From contig JAPDRN010000201.1 in assembly GCA_030247855.1 (NCBI GenBank), positions 1 to 43,259 of the forward strand: a stretch of DNA of 43,259 bases. The letters are read 5' to 3'. This document shows positions 16,506 to 26,300 of this stretch, in pieces. A program made the position numbers and the translations under genes. This DNA is from Knufia peltigerae. Its lineage: Eukaryota > Ascomycota > Eurotiomycetes > Chaetothyriales > Trichomeriaceae. Positions within the stretch are counted from its first letter, which is position 1. Each line of letters opens with the position of its first letter. Under the pieces are notes generated by a model. That model saw only the letters and a program-made list of their open reading frames with translations, ran no database searches and was not told the origin of the DNA.

Positions 16506-16528
16506 TGCCGGCCAGCGGCCGGCACTAC
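16506..16528 (-). repeat. SMAG-type palindrome
   Basis: On the minus strand the GTAG head is at 16525-16528; perfect 8-bp stem TGCCGGCC / GGCCGGCA. Confidence 0.9.
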
Positions 16529-16549
16529 CAGGTACCGCTGCGCTCGTGA

Positions 16550-16565
16550 TATAGCCATCGCTATA
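16550..16565 (+). promoter_or_regulatory. MntR-like operator candidate
   Basis: TATAGC-CATC-GCTATA is a perfect dyad with 6-bp arms and 4-base spacer. Its core ATAGC-N4-GCTAT has the same form as the E. coli MntR box (ATAGC-N4-GCTAT core). It overlaps the A+T-rich likely promoter upstream of the mntP riboswitch, the right place for manganese-dependent control. No mntR gene is in the window. Confidence 0.55.
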
Positions 16566-16633
16566 AAAACCAGCCCTGCCTGCGCGTTTCGCATGAGATG
16601 CGCCACGCGCGGATCGCGATGCTAAGCTTCGCG

Positions 16634-16740
16634 TCCCCTTGGGGAGTAGCCGGATTCCTTCGCAGGAATCGTCCACGTCAACATACTCGGCCAGTGCGCC
16701 GTGGCGTGGGCAACCATGATGGTTGGCGAGACCAGCGGCC
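16634..16740 (+). promoter_or_regulatory. yybP-ykoY manganese riboswitch
   Basis: The conserved parts appear in order: CTTGGGGAGTAGCCG (about 16638-16652), GTCAACATACTCGGCC (about 16677-16692), and GGCAACC followed by GGTTGGCGAGACC (about 16709-16733). This is the hallmark of the yybP-ykoY family, which binds Mn2+ and switches on exporter genes such as mntP. The aptamer ends roughly 70 bases before the mntP start, leaving room for an expression platform; the G+C-rich segment GCGGCCCGCGCGCG just after it may be part of that. Boundaries are approximate. Confidence 0.92.
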
Positions 16741-16812
16741 CGCGCGCGCAACATCAGGTTGGGCGCGAGCGCAGGCCGTGCGTCCGTCCTTGCCCGACCT
16801 CAGCAGCTGCCA

Positions 16813-17388
16813 ATGCCCCCCCTTTCGATCCTACTGATCGGCTTTGCCATGTCCACCGATGCCTTCGCCGCCGCGATCGGCAAAGGTGCAGCCATGCGCA
16901 AGCCGGTGTTCCGTGATGCACTGCGCGCCGGCATCATTTTCGGCGTCATCGAGGCAATCACGCCCATCATCGGTTGGCTGCTTGGCCGGGCCGCTCTGCA
17001 GTATGTGGAAGCGTTCGACCACTGGATCGCCTTCGTCCTGCTCGGCGCACTGGGCATCCACATGATCTACAACGGCCTGCGTCCGGATAGCGGCGAGGAC
17101 GAGGAAGATCCTTCGCAGCACCATGGTTTCTGGAAGCTGGCACTGACCGGCTTCGCCACCAGCATCGACGCGATGGCGGTGGGCATCGGCCTGGCCTTCA
17201 TGGACGTGCATATCGGGGTGATGGCTGCGGTCATCGGCCTGTGCACGCTGACCATGGTCACCGCCGGCATCATGCTCGGCCGCGCACTCGGCAGCATGGT
17301 CGGCAAGCGCGCCGAAATCATCGGTGGCGTGATCCTGGTGATCATCGGTGCGACGATCCTGTATGAACACCTGCACGGCGTGGCGTAA
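16813..17388 (+). CDS. mntP: Manganese efflux pump MntP
   Basis: A 191-residue inner membrane exporter with six hydrophobic segments. Conserved Asp-containing repeats occur in each half: GFAMSTDAFAAAIGKG near the N-terminus and GFATSIDAMAVGIGLAF after the central cytoplasmic loop (GEDEEDPSQHH), as in MntP/YebN proteins. The ATG at 16813 begins the conserved MxPLSILLIGF start; longer upstream frames run through the riboswitch leader and are not coding. Control by manganese is strongly suggested by the leader riboswitch and the MntR-like dyad. Confidence 0.96.
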   Translation: MPPLSILLIGFAMSTDAFAAAIGKGAAMRKPVFRDALRAGIIFGVIEAITPIIGWLLGRAALQYVEAFDHWIAFVLLGALGIHMIYNGLRPDSGEDEEDPSQHHGFWKLALTGFATSIDAMAVGIGLAFMDVHIGVMAAVIGLCTLTMVTAGIMLGRALGSMVGKRAEIIGGVILVIIGATILYEHLHGVA

Positions 17389-17415
17389 GGCGTAGGTTGC
17401 CGGCGATCATGAGGT

Positions 17416-17438
17416 TGCCGGCCAGCGGTCGGCATTAC
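17416..17438 (-). repeat. Decayed SMAG palindrome
   Basis: TGCCGGCC / GGTCGGCA has one mismatch and the head reads GTAA in place of GTAG on the minus strand. It lies between the convergent mntP and crbS-like genes. Confidence 0.65.
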
Positions 17439-17466
17439 CCGCGCGTCATCCGCGTGTAGCGTGGAT

Positions 17467-20400
17467 TCAGTCGTTGTTGCGGGTATCCCGCAGCGCACCC
17501 AGGAACGCACGCAGCGACGCCGGCTTGATCGGTTTGGTCAACAGGCGATAACCACGCTCGCGTGCCATCCGCTTCAGTTCATCGCGGCCATCTGCGGTAA
17601 GCAGCGCACCGGGCAACGGATAGCCCGCCGCCTCGCGTAGCGCCACCAGCGCGTCCAGGCCATCCATGCGATCGTGCAGGTGGTAGTCCACCAGCATCAC
17701 CTGCGGACGCTCGGCGATCTTCTGCAGCGCCTGGTCCACCGTCGATGCGGTGATCACCTGCACCTGCCAGCGCCCCAGCAGCGCACGCATGCCATCGAGG
17801 ATCTCCTCGTCGTTGTCCACGCACAGCACGCGCAGGCCCGCCAACGAATCGCTGCGGACCGGCGGTGCTGTCGACGCCAAAGTGACCGCTTCGGTATAGC
17901 CCGGCAGTGGCGCCACCCGCGGCAGGATGATCGAGAACATCGAACCACTGCCGACCCGGCTGCGCGCATTCAAGCGATGATCGAGCAGGCGCGAGATGCG
18001 CTGGCAGATGGACAGGCCCAGTCCCAGGCCCTGCTCGCCCCAGTCGAATGGCTGCTGGTAGCGGTGGAACTCGTCGAAGATCTGCCGCATGTGATGCTCG
18101 GGAATGCCGGGCCCGGTATCCCACACCTGCAGTTCCACTTCGTCGCCGCGCTGGCGCACGGCCAGCACGATGCGCCCCTGCCGTGTGTAGCGCAACGCAT
18201 TGGCAAGGAAGTTCTGCAGCACCCGACGCAACAGGCGTCGGTCGCTGCGCACCCAGGTGGTCCGCGCGAACAGATCCAGTCGCAGCCCACGTCCGGCCGC
18301 AACCGGCGTGTACTGCGCGGCCAGCTCGCGCATCAATGCGCTGACATCGAACTCGCCGATCACCGGATGCAGGCCACCGGCATCCAGCCGCGACACGTCC
18401 AGCAGACCATCGAGCAGCTCTTCGGCCGCACGCAGCGAGGCATCCACGCGTTCGGCCAGATGCCGCTGCTCGTCGCTGACATGGTCGCTGTCGCGCAGCG
18501 CCGAGGCGAACAACCGTGCCGCATTCAACGGCTGCAGCACGTCATGGCTGATCGCCGCCAGGAAGCGGGTCTTCGATTGTTGTGCGACTTCCGCAACATG
18601 CGAGCGCTCGGCCACGCGCTGTTCCAGCGTTTCGTTGGCTTCCAGCAGCGCGCGTTCGGCGTGCTTGTAGTCGGTGATGTCGTTGTAGCTGGTGACGTAG
18701 CCGCCGCCGGGCAGTGCCTGGCCGCGCATTTCGATCACCTTGCCATCGCTGCGGGTGCGCTCGAAGACGTGCGGCGAACCGGCGCGCATGTAGCCGATTC
18801 GGCGGTTGATCTGCACTTCGATATCGCCCTCGCCCAGCTCGCCACGCTCGGCGTTGTAGCGGATCAGATCGGCCACTGGGCGGCCGACGTAGAGCATGCC
18901 GTCGGGGTAACCGAACATGTCCTGGTAACGCCGGTTCCAGGCGGTCAGCCGCATGTCCGGGTCGACCACGCTGACGCCGGCGCTGATGTTTTCCAGGGTG
19001 GTCGACAGGATCTCGCGGTTGAAGCGCAGTTCCTGTCCCGCTTCGTCCAGTACCGCCACCACTTCGCCCAGGTCCATGCCCGAGCCACGCAGCAGGCTGG
19101 TCAGCAGCAGGCGCGCGGACGCCGCACCGATCGATGCGGCCAGCAGGCGCTCGGTGAACTGCACCCATGGCCGGTCGGCCGGCGCCGAGGACTGCAGCTC
19201 TCGACCCAGCGACTGCGCCTGTTCGAAGAACGAGCGCCGCGCATGGCGTTCGCCGACCACGCGCGAGGCCAGTGCCAGCAGGTCACCCACATGCACGTGA
19301 CCCGGCCAACCACCCGCCACTGAAGGCCGCTCGGCATAGGGATCGAGGAAGGGCGCGGCGCGCAGGCGCTCATCCACGCCCGGGCGCCAACGCGCCGATA
19401 CCAGCATCATCGTCGCCGCGTTGACCAGCAGCGACCAGAACGTGCCATGGGTCAGCGGGTCCCAGCCGGTCATGCCGAACAGCTGCTGCGGGCGCAGCCA
19501 ATCGATGCCGAACGGACCGTGCTGCACCCAGCCCGCATCCATCCAGCCGGCCATCGTCATCGCCGGCAGCAGCAGGGTGTACAGCCAGGTGGCGAAGCCG
19601 AGCAGCATGCCGGTCTCCACGCCACGACGACTGGCGCCGCGCCAGTACAGGCCACCGATCAGGCCCGGCGCGAACTGCGCTACCGCGGCGAAGGCCATCA
19701 GTCCATACGAGGCCAGGGTGCTGTCGTTGCTGCTGCTGCGGTAGTAGCTGTAGGCCATCAGCGCCAGCAGCAGGATCGCCAGGCGGCGGATCCACAGCAC
19801 CCGCGAGGCAACATCGGCCGCTTCCTGGTGGTCGCCACTGCGACGCAGCAGCACCGGCATCACCAGATCGTTGCTGACCATCGTCGCCAGCGCAATCGAG
19901 GACACGATGACCATGCCGGTGGCAGCAGAGAAACCACCGATATAGGCGATCAATGCCAGCGCGTTGCGGCCCTCGGCCAGCGGCAGGGCCAGCACCATCG
20001 AGTCGTCGGCCACGCCGCTTCCGGTGCCGAACAGGCTGACGCCGGCGGTGGCGATCGGCAGCACCATCGCCGAGATCAGCACAAGGTAACCGCCGAACAT
20101 CCAGCGCGCGCGGCGCACATCGCGCACGTCGCCGCACTCGACCACCGCCACATGGAATTGGCGGGGCAGGCAGATGATGGCGAGGAAGCTGAGCAGCGTC
20201 TGCGACAGGAAGCCCACAGGTGGCAGCCCGGTGAACAGCGTATGCACCGACTCCACCACCGCTTCGTTGCGGTCGCTGAGCCAGACATAGGCGAACACGC
20301 CCACCGCTACCATCGCCACCAGCTTGATCACCGATTCCAGCGCGATCGCCAGCATCATGCCGTGGTGGTGTTCGGTGGCATCCACCTGGCGGGTGCCGAA

Positions 20401-20919
20401 CAGGGTGGCGAACAGTGCCATCAGCAACGCCACATACAGGGCTGGATCGCTGAAGAATCCGGTCGGCCCGGTGTTGCCGGTCAGTACCTGCAGGCTCATC
20501 GCCACCGCTTTGTACTGGAGGGCGAGGTAGGGAATGATGCCGATCAGGGCGATGATCGCCACCAGCGCGGCCAGCCGCCGCGAGCGGCCGAAGCGCGAGG
20601 AAATGAAGTCGGCGATGGAGACCACGTTCTGGCTGCGCGCGATCAGCGCCAGGCGCTCGATGATGCGCCAACCGAACAGCAGCAGCAGCAGCGGACCGAT
20701 GTAGATCGGCAGGTAGCCCACGCCGTTGCGCACGGCGGTACCCACCGCGCCGTAAAAGGTCCACGACGAGCAGTACACCGCCAGCGCCAGGCTGTAGACG
20801 ACCGGTCGCAGCCACGGCCGGTCCGGGTACATCGGCCGACGGTCGCCCCACCACGCCACACCAAACAGCAGCGCGGCATAGGCAACCGAGACCAGCAGCA
20901 GGATCCAGCTGGAGACCAA
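17467..20919 (-). CDS. crbS: SLC5 transporter-histidine kinase-receiver hybrid, CrbS-like acetate-switch sensor
   Basis: About 1150 residues. The N-terminal ~490 form a sodium:solute symporter (SLC5/PutP) domain with about 13 membrane segments (WILLLVSVAYAALLFGVAWW first). A helical linker follows, matching the STAC position, then a PAS domain (NISAGVSVVDPDMRLTAWNR), a dimerisation helix with His792 in SHDVLQPLNAARL, an ATPase domain (Asn907 region, DTGPGIP at about 934-940, GLGLGLSIC), and a C-terminal receiver with Asp1078 in MLVDYHL and Lys1129 in LLTKPIKP. This is the CrbS/MxtR architecture. The TTG at 20919 is preferred because it starts just before TM1, has ACGGAAAC upstream, and longer frames cross a SMAG palindrome. 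It probably phosphorylates the regulator encoded after acs. Confidence 0.9.
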   Translation of the reverse strand: MVSSWILLLVSVAYAALLFGVAWWGDRRPMYPDRPWLRPVVYSLALAVYCSSWTFYGAVGTAVRNGVGYLPIYIGPLLLLLFGWRIIERLALIARSQNVVSIADFISSRFGRSRRLAALVAIIALIGIIPYLALQYKAVAMSLQVLTGNTGPTGFFSDPALYVALLMALFATLFGTRQVDATEHHHGMMLAIALESVIKLVAMVAVGVFAYVWLSDRNEAVVESVHTLFTGLPPVGFLSQTLLSFLAIICLPRQFHVAVVECGDVRDVRRARWMFGGYLVLISAMVLPIATAGVSLFGTGSGVADDSMVLALPLAEGRNALALIAYIGGFSAATGMVIVSSIALATMVSNDLVMPVLLRRSGDHQEAADVASRVLWIRRLAILLLALMAYSYYRSSSNDSTLASYGLMAFAAVAQFAPGLIGGLYWRGASRRGVETGMLLGFATWLYTLLLPAMTMAGWMDAGWVQHGPFGIDWLRPQQLFGMTGWDPLTHGTFWSLLVNAATMMLVSARWRPGVDERLRAAPFLDPYAERPSVAGGWPGHVHVGDLLALASRVVGERHARRSFFEQAQSLGRELQSSAPADRPWVQFTERLLAASIGAASARLLLTSLLRGSGMDLGEVVAVLDEAGQELRFNREILSTTLENISAGVSVVDPDMRLTAWNRRYQDMFGYPDGMLYVGRPVADLIRYNAERGELGEGDIEVQINRRIGYMRAGSPHVFERTRSDGKVIEMRGQALPGGGYVTSYNDITDYKHAERALLEANETLEQRVAERSHVAEVAQQSKTRFLAAISHDVLQPLNAARLFASALRDSDHVSDEQRHLAERVDASLRAAEELLDGLLDVSRLDAGGLHPVIGEFDVSALMRELAAQYTPVAAGRGLRLDLFARTTWVRSDRRLLRRVLQNFLANALRYTRQGRIVLAVRQRGDEVELQVWDTGPGIPEHHMRQIFDEFHRYQQPFDWGEQGLGLGLSICQRISRLLDHRLNARSRVGSGSMFSIILPRVAPLPGYTEAVTLASTAPPVRSDSLAGLRVLCVDNDEEILDGMRALLGRWQVQVITASTVDQALQKIAERPQVMLVDYHLHDRMDGLDALVALREAAGYPLPGALLTADGRDELKRMARERGYRLLTKPIKPASLRAFLGALRDTRNND

Positions 20920-20949
20920 GCGCGTGTTTCCGTCGAAGGAACCCGCAGT

Positions 20950-20966
20950 GTAGGCCACGCGTGGCC
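20950..20966 (+). repeat. SMAG-like palindrome upstream of crbS
   Basis: GTAG at 20950-20953 followed by GCCAC-GC-GTGGC, a short version of the element. It sits 31 bases before the proposed TTG start of the hybrid kinase gene. Confidence 0.65.
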
Positions 20967-20994
20967 GGGTGTACGGGCCCATTGGGGACAACCA

Positions 20995-21017
20995 CCCCCA
21001 CCAAGGTGGGGGCTTAC
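20995..21017 (-). repeat. SMAG-like palindrome with GTAAG head
   Basis: On the minus strand GTAAG precedes an 8-bp stem CCCCCACC / GGTGGGGG with TT loop. Confidence 0.7.
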
Positions 21018-21054
21018 GCGTTGCGGGCCACGACCGATGGTCGCGGCCGGCTTC

Positions 21055-23202
21055 TTACTGGGCCGGAACGCCCATTTCCTTCAGCAGTTCAGGTGCCGGG
21101 TAGACCTTGGCCAGCAGCCAGCGCAGGTAGCGCATGTCCACGTGCACGGCGCGCTTGTAGCGCGGGTCGAACCACCAGCTGGCACTGACCGACTCCCAGT
21201 TGCTGTCGAAGTTCAGGCCGATCAGTTCACCCTTGGCGTTGAGCACGGGCGAGCCGGAGTTGCCGCCGGTGGTGTCCAGGTTGGTCAGGAAGTTGACCGT
21301 CTGCGTCTTCAGCGCGGGATCGGCGGTGCTGCCGAAGTCGCCCTTGGCAATCGCGGCCAGCAACGGCTTGGGGGCGTCGAACGGATAGGCGTTGGTGTTC
21401 TTCTCGACGACGCCGGCCACGGTGGTCACCGGCGAATAGGTCACGCCATCACGCGGATGCAGCGCCTCGACCTTGCCGTAGCTGATGCGCAGCGTGCGGT
21501 TGGCATCCGGGTACACCGCACGGCCCTGCTTGGCACGCCAGGCGAACAGCGCCTGCATGTAGGCCGGGCGCAGGCGCAGCTGTTCACCTTCGCGGGTCTT
21601 GCTCTCGTTTTCGATGCGCAGCTGCGCGACTACCAGCGGGCCGGCCACGGCAATCAGCGGATCGGCGGCCAGCGCCTTGCCTTCGCGGGCAGCGGCGAAG
21701 CGGGACAGGCGCTGCGCTTCGTCACCCAGCTGGGTGCCGGCATACAGCGTGTCCAGCGCCTGCGCCAGCTGTGCCGGGGTACGGCCGAACGCCGTGTCGA
21801 ACTCGGCCACGCGCTGCGCATCCGGCAGCTTCTGATAGCGCGTCAACAGGGTGGTCAGCAGCGCCTTCTCGACCTCGGGTGCATAGCGGCGCTGTACCTG
21901 CTTCAGCACGCCCTCGATCATCGCCTGGTCGCGCTGCTGGTAGCCGGTCTCGCGCTGCGCGTCCGGCTTGGCCGATTCAATGCGCAGGCGTTCCAGCAGC
22001 AGCGCCGAGCGCAGCAGCTGGCTCTGGCGGGCCATCTGCTCCAGCAGCAGGTCGCGCTCGCCCACCGCCGCGCCCTGCGACAGGTTGGCCAGCAGCGCCT
22101 TGATGTCACCCTGGTACTTGCGGTCGGTGGCGGCCAGCATCGCCTGCTCGTCGGCCGCACGCTGGGCCTTGGCATCGCTGCGCAGCAGCCCTTCCAGCTC
22201 ACCGGCAGCGCGCTTGCGGTTGTTCTTCAGCGACTGCAGCTGCGAGGCATAACGGGTACGTGCCTGCGCATCCTTGGCACTGGCCGCTTCGATGGTGTCG
22301 ATCATCTGCTGGAACACCGACACCCGGCGCGGCAGCACGGCATCGATCTGGCCAGCGAACTCGGCGGCGGTGCGATGGCGGTAGGTGATGCCCGGGTAAC
22401 CGGCCAGCATCGCGTAGTCGCCCTCCTTCGGGCCTTCCACCGACATCTGCAGGTGCGCCGGGGCCTGGTAGGGCACGTTGTCCTTGCTGTAGGCGGCCGG
22501 CTTGCCGTCCTTGCCCACGTAGGCACGCAGCAGGGTGAAGTCGCCGGTGTGGCGCGGCCACATGAAGTTGTCGATCTCATCGCCGTAGTTGCCGATCGCG
22601 CGTGGCGGCGCATAGACCAGGCGCACGTCGCTCAGCTCAAGCTGGGCGATGCGGTAGAAGTCGGTGCCGTAATACATGTTGGCCACCGAGCAGCGCACGC
22701 TGCCGTCCTTCTCGCACTCGGCCACGATCTGCTTGCTGGCTGCATCCACCGCGTCGAAGTACGCGCGGCCGGTCTTGCCCTTGGCCTGTGCCAGCACCTG
22801 GTCGGTCACCTTGTCGAAGCCGACGGTGACCAGCACGCGGAAGTCCGGATTGGCCGGACGTTCGTCGGCGCGACCCTTGGCGATGAAGCCATCGTTGATG
22901 AAGTTGTGCTCGGGCGAGCTGTTGTACTGGATCACCCCCATCGCCACGTGGTGGTTGGTCAGCAACAGGCCATCGGCCGATACGAACGAGCCGGTGCCAC
23001 CGCCGGCACGCACGACTGCGCTCAGCGGCGGCGCGGTCACGTTGGCCAGGTCGGCCGGATTGCCCTTGAAGCCGGCCGCCCGCAGCGGCTTGGCCAGCTC
23101 CGGCAGCTGGGTCGGCATCCACATGCCTTCATCGGCGTGGGCGCCGGCGGCGAGGGTCAGGCCCAGGGCCAGGGCGGTGGGGAGGGCTTTGCGTGGCGAC
23201 AT
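21055..23202 (-). CDS. S46 family dipeptidyl peptidase, probable DPP11 type
   Basis: A 715-residue periplasmic serine exopeptidase that removes dipeptides from peptide N-termini. A signal peptide (ALALGLTLAAGAHA) ends near residue 23, and mature sequence starts DEGMWMPTQLPEL, typical of S46. His85 lies in LLLTNHHVAMG and Ser649 in GGNSGSPVLNAKGELIGLNF. Ser667, 18 residues after the catalytic serine in FDSNWE, occupies the position known to decide specificity in this family: Gly in DPP7 (hydrophobic P1), Arg or Ser in DPP11 (Asp/Glu P1). Length matches DPP7/DPP11. ATG at 23202 gives the signal peptide; longer frames do not. It is transcribed alone. It likely supports growth on peptides, as known for xanthomonad S46 enzymes. 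Confidence 0.93.
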   Translation of the reverse strand: MSPRKALPTALALGLTLAAGAHADEGMWMPTQLPELAKPLRAAGFKGNPADLANVTAPPLSAVVRAGGGTGSFVSADGLLLTNHHVAMGVIQYNSSPEHNFINDGFIAKGRADERPANPDFRVLVTVGFDKVTDQVLAQAKGKTGRAYFDAVDAASKQIVAECEKDGSVRCSVANMYYGTDFYRIAQLELSDVRLVYAPPRAIGNYGDEIDNFMWPRHTGDFTLLRAYVGKDGKPAAYSKDNVPYQAPAHLQMSVEGPKEGDYAMLAGYPGITYRHRTAAEFAGQIDAVLPRRVSVFQQMIDTIEAASAKDAQARTRYASQLQSLKNNRKRAAGELEGLLRSDAKAQRAADEQAMLAATDRKYQGDIKALLANLSQGAAVGERDLLLEQMARQSQLLRSALLLERLRIESAKPDAQRETGYQQRDQAMIEGVLKQVQRRYAPEVEKALLTTLLTRYQKLPDAQRVAEFDTAFGRTPAQLAQALDTLYAGTQLGDEAQRLSRFAAAREGKALAADPLIAVAGPLVVAQLRIENESKTREGEQLRLRPAYMQALFAWRAKQGRAVYPDANRTLRISYGKVEALHPRDGVTYSPVTTVAGVVEKNTNAYPFDAPKPLLAAIAKGDFGSTADPALKTQTVNFLTNLDTTGGNSGSPVLNAKGELIGLNFDSNWESVSASWWFDPRYKRAVHVDMRYLRWLLAKVYPAPELLKEMGVPAQ

Positions 23203-23287
23203 GAGGCAATCCGGTACGACAGAACAGCCCGGGACCATAGCTGCTGGGGCCGGATGGGGCAACGGCCGATGGTTGGGGGCCTGACAG

Positions 23288-23364
23288 GTAGAGCCGAGCC
23301 CATGCTCGGCTGCTCTTCCGTCAGTCCGCGCTGCGCGCGGAAGCCGAGCATGGCTCGGCTCTAC
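23288..23364. repeat. Inverted pair of SMAG palindromes
   Basis: A plus-oriented copy (GTAG 23288-23291; AGCCGAGC / GCTCGGCT, ending 23311) and a minus-oriented copy (23342-23364, GTAG head at 23361-23364) share the same stem sequence, so the pair can form either two small hairpins or one long one. It lies just beyond the tamB stop codon. Confidence 0.88.
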
Positions 23365-23381
23365 AGGGATGCCGCGGCGGG

Positions 23382-26300
23382 TTATTTCTCCCGCCGCCAG
23401 TTCAACGAACCGCGGTTTTCCACCGTGCTCGATTCCACTTCAACGTCGAAGCCGCGGCGCAGCAGGTACTTCAGGGTGATCACCGAACCGGCTCCGACCA
23501 GCGACACGCCGTAGCCCACGTACAGCTTGGGTGAGATGAACTTGCCAACGCCGATCACCGAGCCGCCCAGCGCGCGCGACTGGCTGACGCCGGCATCGTC
23601 CAGGCCCAGCTTGGCACCCAGCTGCGAGGCCAGCAGGCCGCTGCCGGCCGACAGCGCGGCCGATGCGGCGTTCACCTGCTGGGTCTGGTCGCTGCTGGCA
23701 CCGGTCAGGCTGCGCCCCAGTACCAGGTAACCCAGTGCTTCGGACTGCGACATCGCCGGATCGGACCAGACATCGGCTCGTGGCTGCTGCGCGCGCCCGG
23801 TCACGTCGATGCCTGCGGTGACATCACCGATCCGGCGCTCGGCGCGGATGTTGATGCGCGGGTCGGACACCGCGTTGTAGTTCCAGTTGAGGTTGCCGCG
23901 GGTGATGGTCAGGTCCTGGCCATAGGCCTTGTAGCGGCCACTGACTTCCAGGCCGCCGTTGGCGGTCATCTCGCGGCCGGGCTTGGCCCAGACCTGCATC
24001 TTGCCGGTCAACGCGCCCTTCAGGCCGAAGCCGGTCATCTTGACCTTGTCGCCCAGGCTGACGGTCAGCTCCATGTCCAGCGGCGAAGTGCGCGACTCTT
24101 CCGGATCGGCCGGGTCCAGCACCACTACGTCTTCGGACACCGAGGTGCCACGGTCCAGGCGTTCCAGATCGATGTCGGCCTCGGGCACGTGCACCGTTCC
24201 GCGCAGCTCCATCGCGGCCTTGGCCAGGGTGAAGTCCAGGTTGGGATTGGCGATGATGCGCAGCTCGCTGGTGTTGGACAGCAGCACATTCTCGCCGTGG
24301 ATCTTCAGCTGCAGCGGCTGTGCATCGCCGAACCAGGACAGGCCGCCATCGACATACAGCGTGCCCTTGCCCGAATTGGCCTGCGCGGTGATCTTGGCCG
24401 ACCCATCGGGCTGGGCGACGAAGCTGCCCTTGCCCTGGTCGAAGGTCAGGCCCAGCGCCGGGAACTCGCCCTTGAAGTTGCTCAGCTGCGCATCACCGCC
24501 CAGCGACGGCTGGCCGCGCGTGCCACGCAGGCTCACGTGGCCTTCGATCAGGCCGGTCGGGCGCACCACATCCGGCGAGAACAGTTCCAGCCAGTACAGG
24601 CGCGACATGTTGAGGTACAGCTCGCCGTTGAGCGGCGCACCCGGTTCCCAACCGGTCTGCATCTTCGCATCGACGAAGCCGTTGCCCTGGAAACCCATGC
24701 CCAGGTAGCCCTTGATGCTGGCCGGGGTCATGTCCAGCTTCAACGAGAACTGGTCGTAGCGCACCAGCTCGCCACGGTTGGCATCGGCGCCCACGCTGGT
24801 ATTGCGGTTCTCGCCAAGGCGTACGCCGCCTTCAGGCGAGCGCACTTCCACATGCCCTTCCCACGCGTTGCCACGCGGACGGATCTGCGCGTCCAGGTTG
24901 AGTTCGCCACGCAGGTAGATGCGGCGGCCGGACTGTGGCGGCAACCACGGCTGCACCAGCGCCAACGGCAAGGCATCGCCGCGCACCACCAGGCCTTCGC
25001 GCGGCCAGTTGGCGTGCGCACACAGGGCGCCCCCGGTCGCAGCGCCCAGGCAGGTTTCGCCCAGCGTGTAGTTGCCGCCGTTGATGGCGAACGCTGCGGG
25101 TGCACGCAGTGCCCACGCATCGCCCTTCACCGGTGCGATGCGCAGCGTGGCCAGTTCGCCACGCCACTGCTCGCCCTGCTGGCGCACGCTGCCCTGCAGC
25201 TCGATCGCGCCCAGCTCGTTGCGGGTCTGCGCGGCCAAGCGCAGGTTGGAGACACTGCCCTGCGCATCGATGTTCAAGCGTTCCAGCAGCATGCCGGCGT
25301 TGACCTGCTGGCCCTGAATCGCCAGCGTGCCACTGTCGCCGCGCCACGGCAGACGGCCCTTGATGCTCAGGCTTTCAGCGCCGTAACCGTCCCAGTTGAG
25401 ATTGTTGCCAACCAGATCGGCGGTGATGTCCGGCGCATCGCGCGGGCCTTTCACCTGCACCTGGCCACGCAGGCCACCGTCGGCGCCGGGCAGCAGATCG
25501 CTCAGCTGCAGCGGTTCGAAGCGCGCATCGATGTCCAGGCGGTCGCCGACCTTGCCCGAGGCGGTCACCCGGCTGCTGCCGACGGCCAGTTTCAATTCAC
25601 CCTGGCCCTGCTCACCCTGCAGGGCGAACTTGCCTTGTGCATCCACGTTGCGTTGGCGCAGGGTACCCTTCAGCGAGGGCAGGTCCACCGTGGCCTGCAG
25701 CGTGCCCGCGGTGCCCGGCGGCGCGTTGGCCGGCGGCGGCAACTGACGCCCCTTGGACGCGAGATTGCCGGACAGGCGACCATCCCAACCCGGCGCGAAG
25801 TAGCCCGGGTCGAAATCCTTCAGCGTGGCCTTGGCATCCCAGTCCAGCTGCGGTGCCCACGCCACCTTGCCTTCCACCTGTAGCTGGCCACCCGGCGTCT
25901 GCGCCTGCAGTTCGCGGATCTCGGCGGCCTGATCGTTGCCACGCACATCGAAGCGCAGCTGCGCCTTCTGCTTTTCGCGTTCGACATCGGCACGGCCGAT
26001 CGCCGCCCACGCCTTCAACGTACCGGCCAGGCCGAAGCGCGCTTCCTTCAGCGTCACCGGCACCGGCGAACTGCCGGCAGTGTTCGGGTCCGGCGCCGGC
26101 ACCCAGGTCAGGTCCTGCGCGATCACCGAGAAGTTCAGCTTCTGCTGGTCTTCCTGGCTGAAATCGGCGGTACCTTCCAGGCGCGCTTCGCCGCCCAGGC
26201 CCTTGACCACCAGCGGTGAGACCTTCAGCACCTGGTCCTGCAGCGACACCACCGACGGCGCCAGCTCCAGTTCCTGCTCACCCTGCTTCACCCGGCCATG

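Larger units (their letters stand above)
16485..16812 (+). promoter_or_regulatory. Control and leader region of mntP
   Basis: This 328-base gene-free stretch holds a SMAG copy, an MntR-like dyad, and a long leader RNA containing the yybP-ykoY riboswitch, each listed separately. GCTATAAAA at about 16560 is rich in A+T in an otherwise G+C-rich stretch and probably includes the -10 region. Confidence 0.65.

Noticed and set aside
16083..16754. A 223-codon minus-strand frame opposite the unknown gene at 15744
   Set aside because: It crosses a SMAG palindrome and the mntP riboswitch leader, and its translation is less protein-like than the plus-strand frame.
19447..23514. A 1,355-codon open frame on the plus strand
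   Set aside because: It runs antisense through the hybrid kinase, a repeat region and the S46 peptidase. The translation is His/Gln/Arg/Gly-rich without domains, as expected from G+C-rich third-position bias on the opposite strand.
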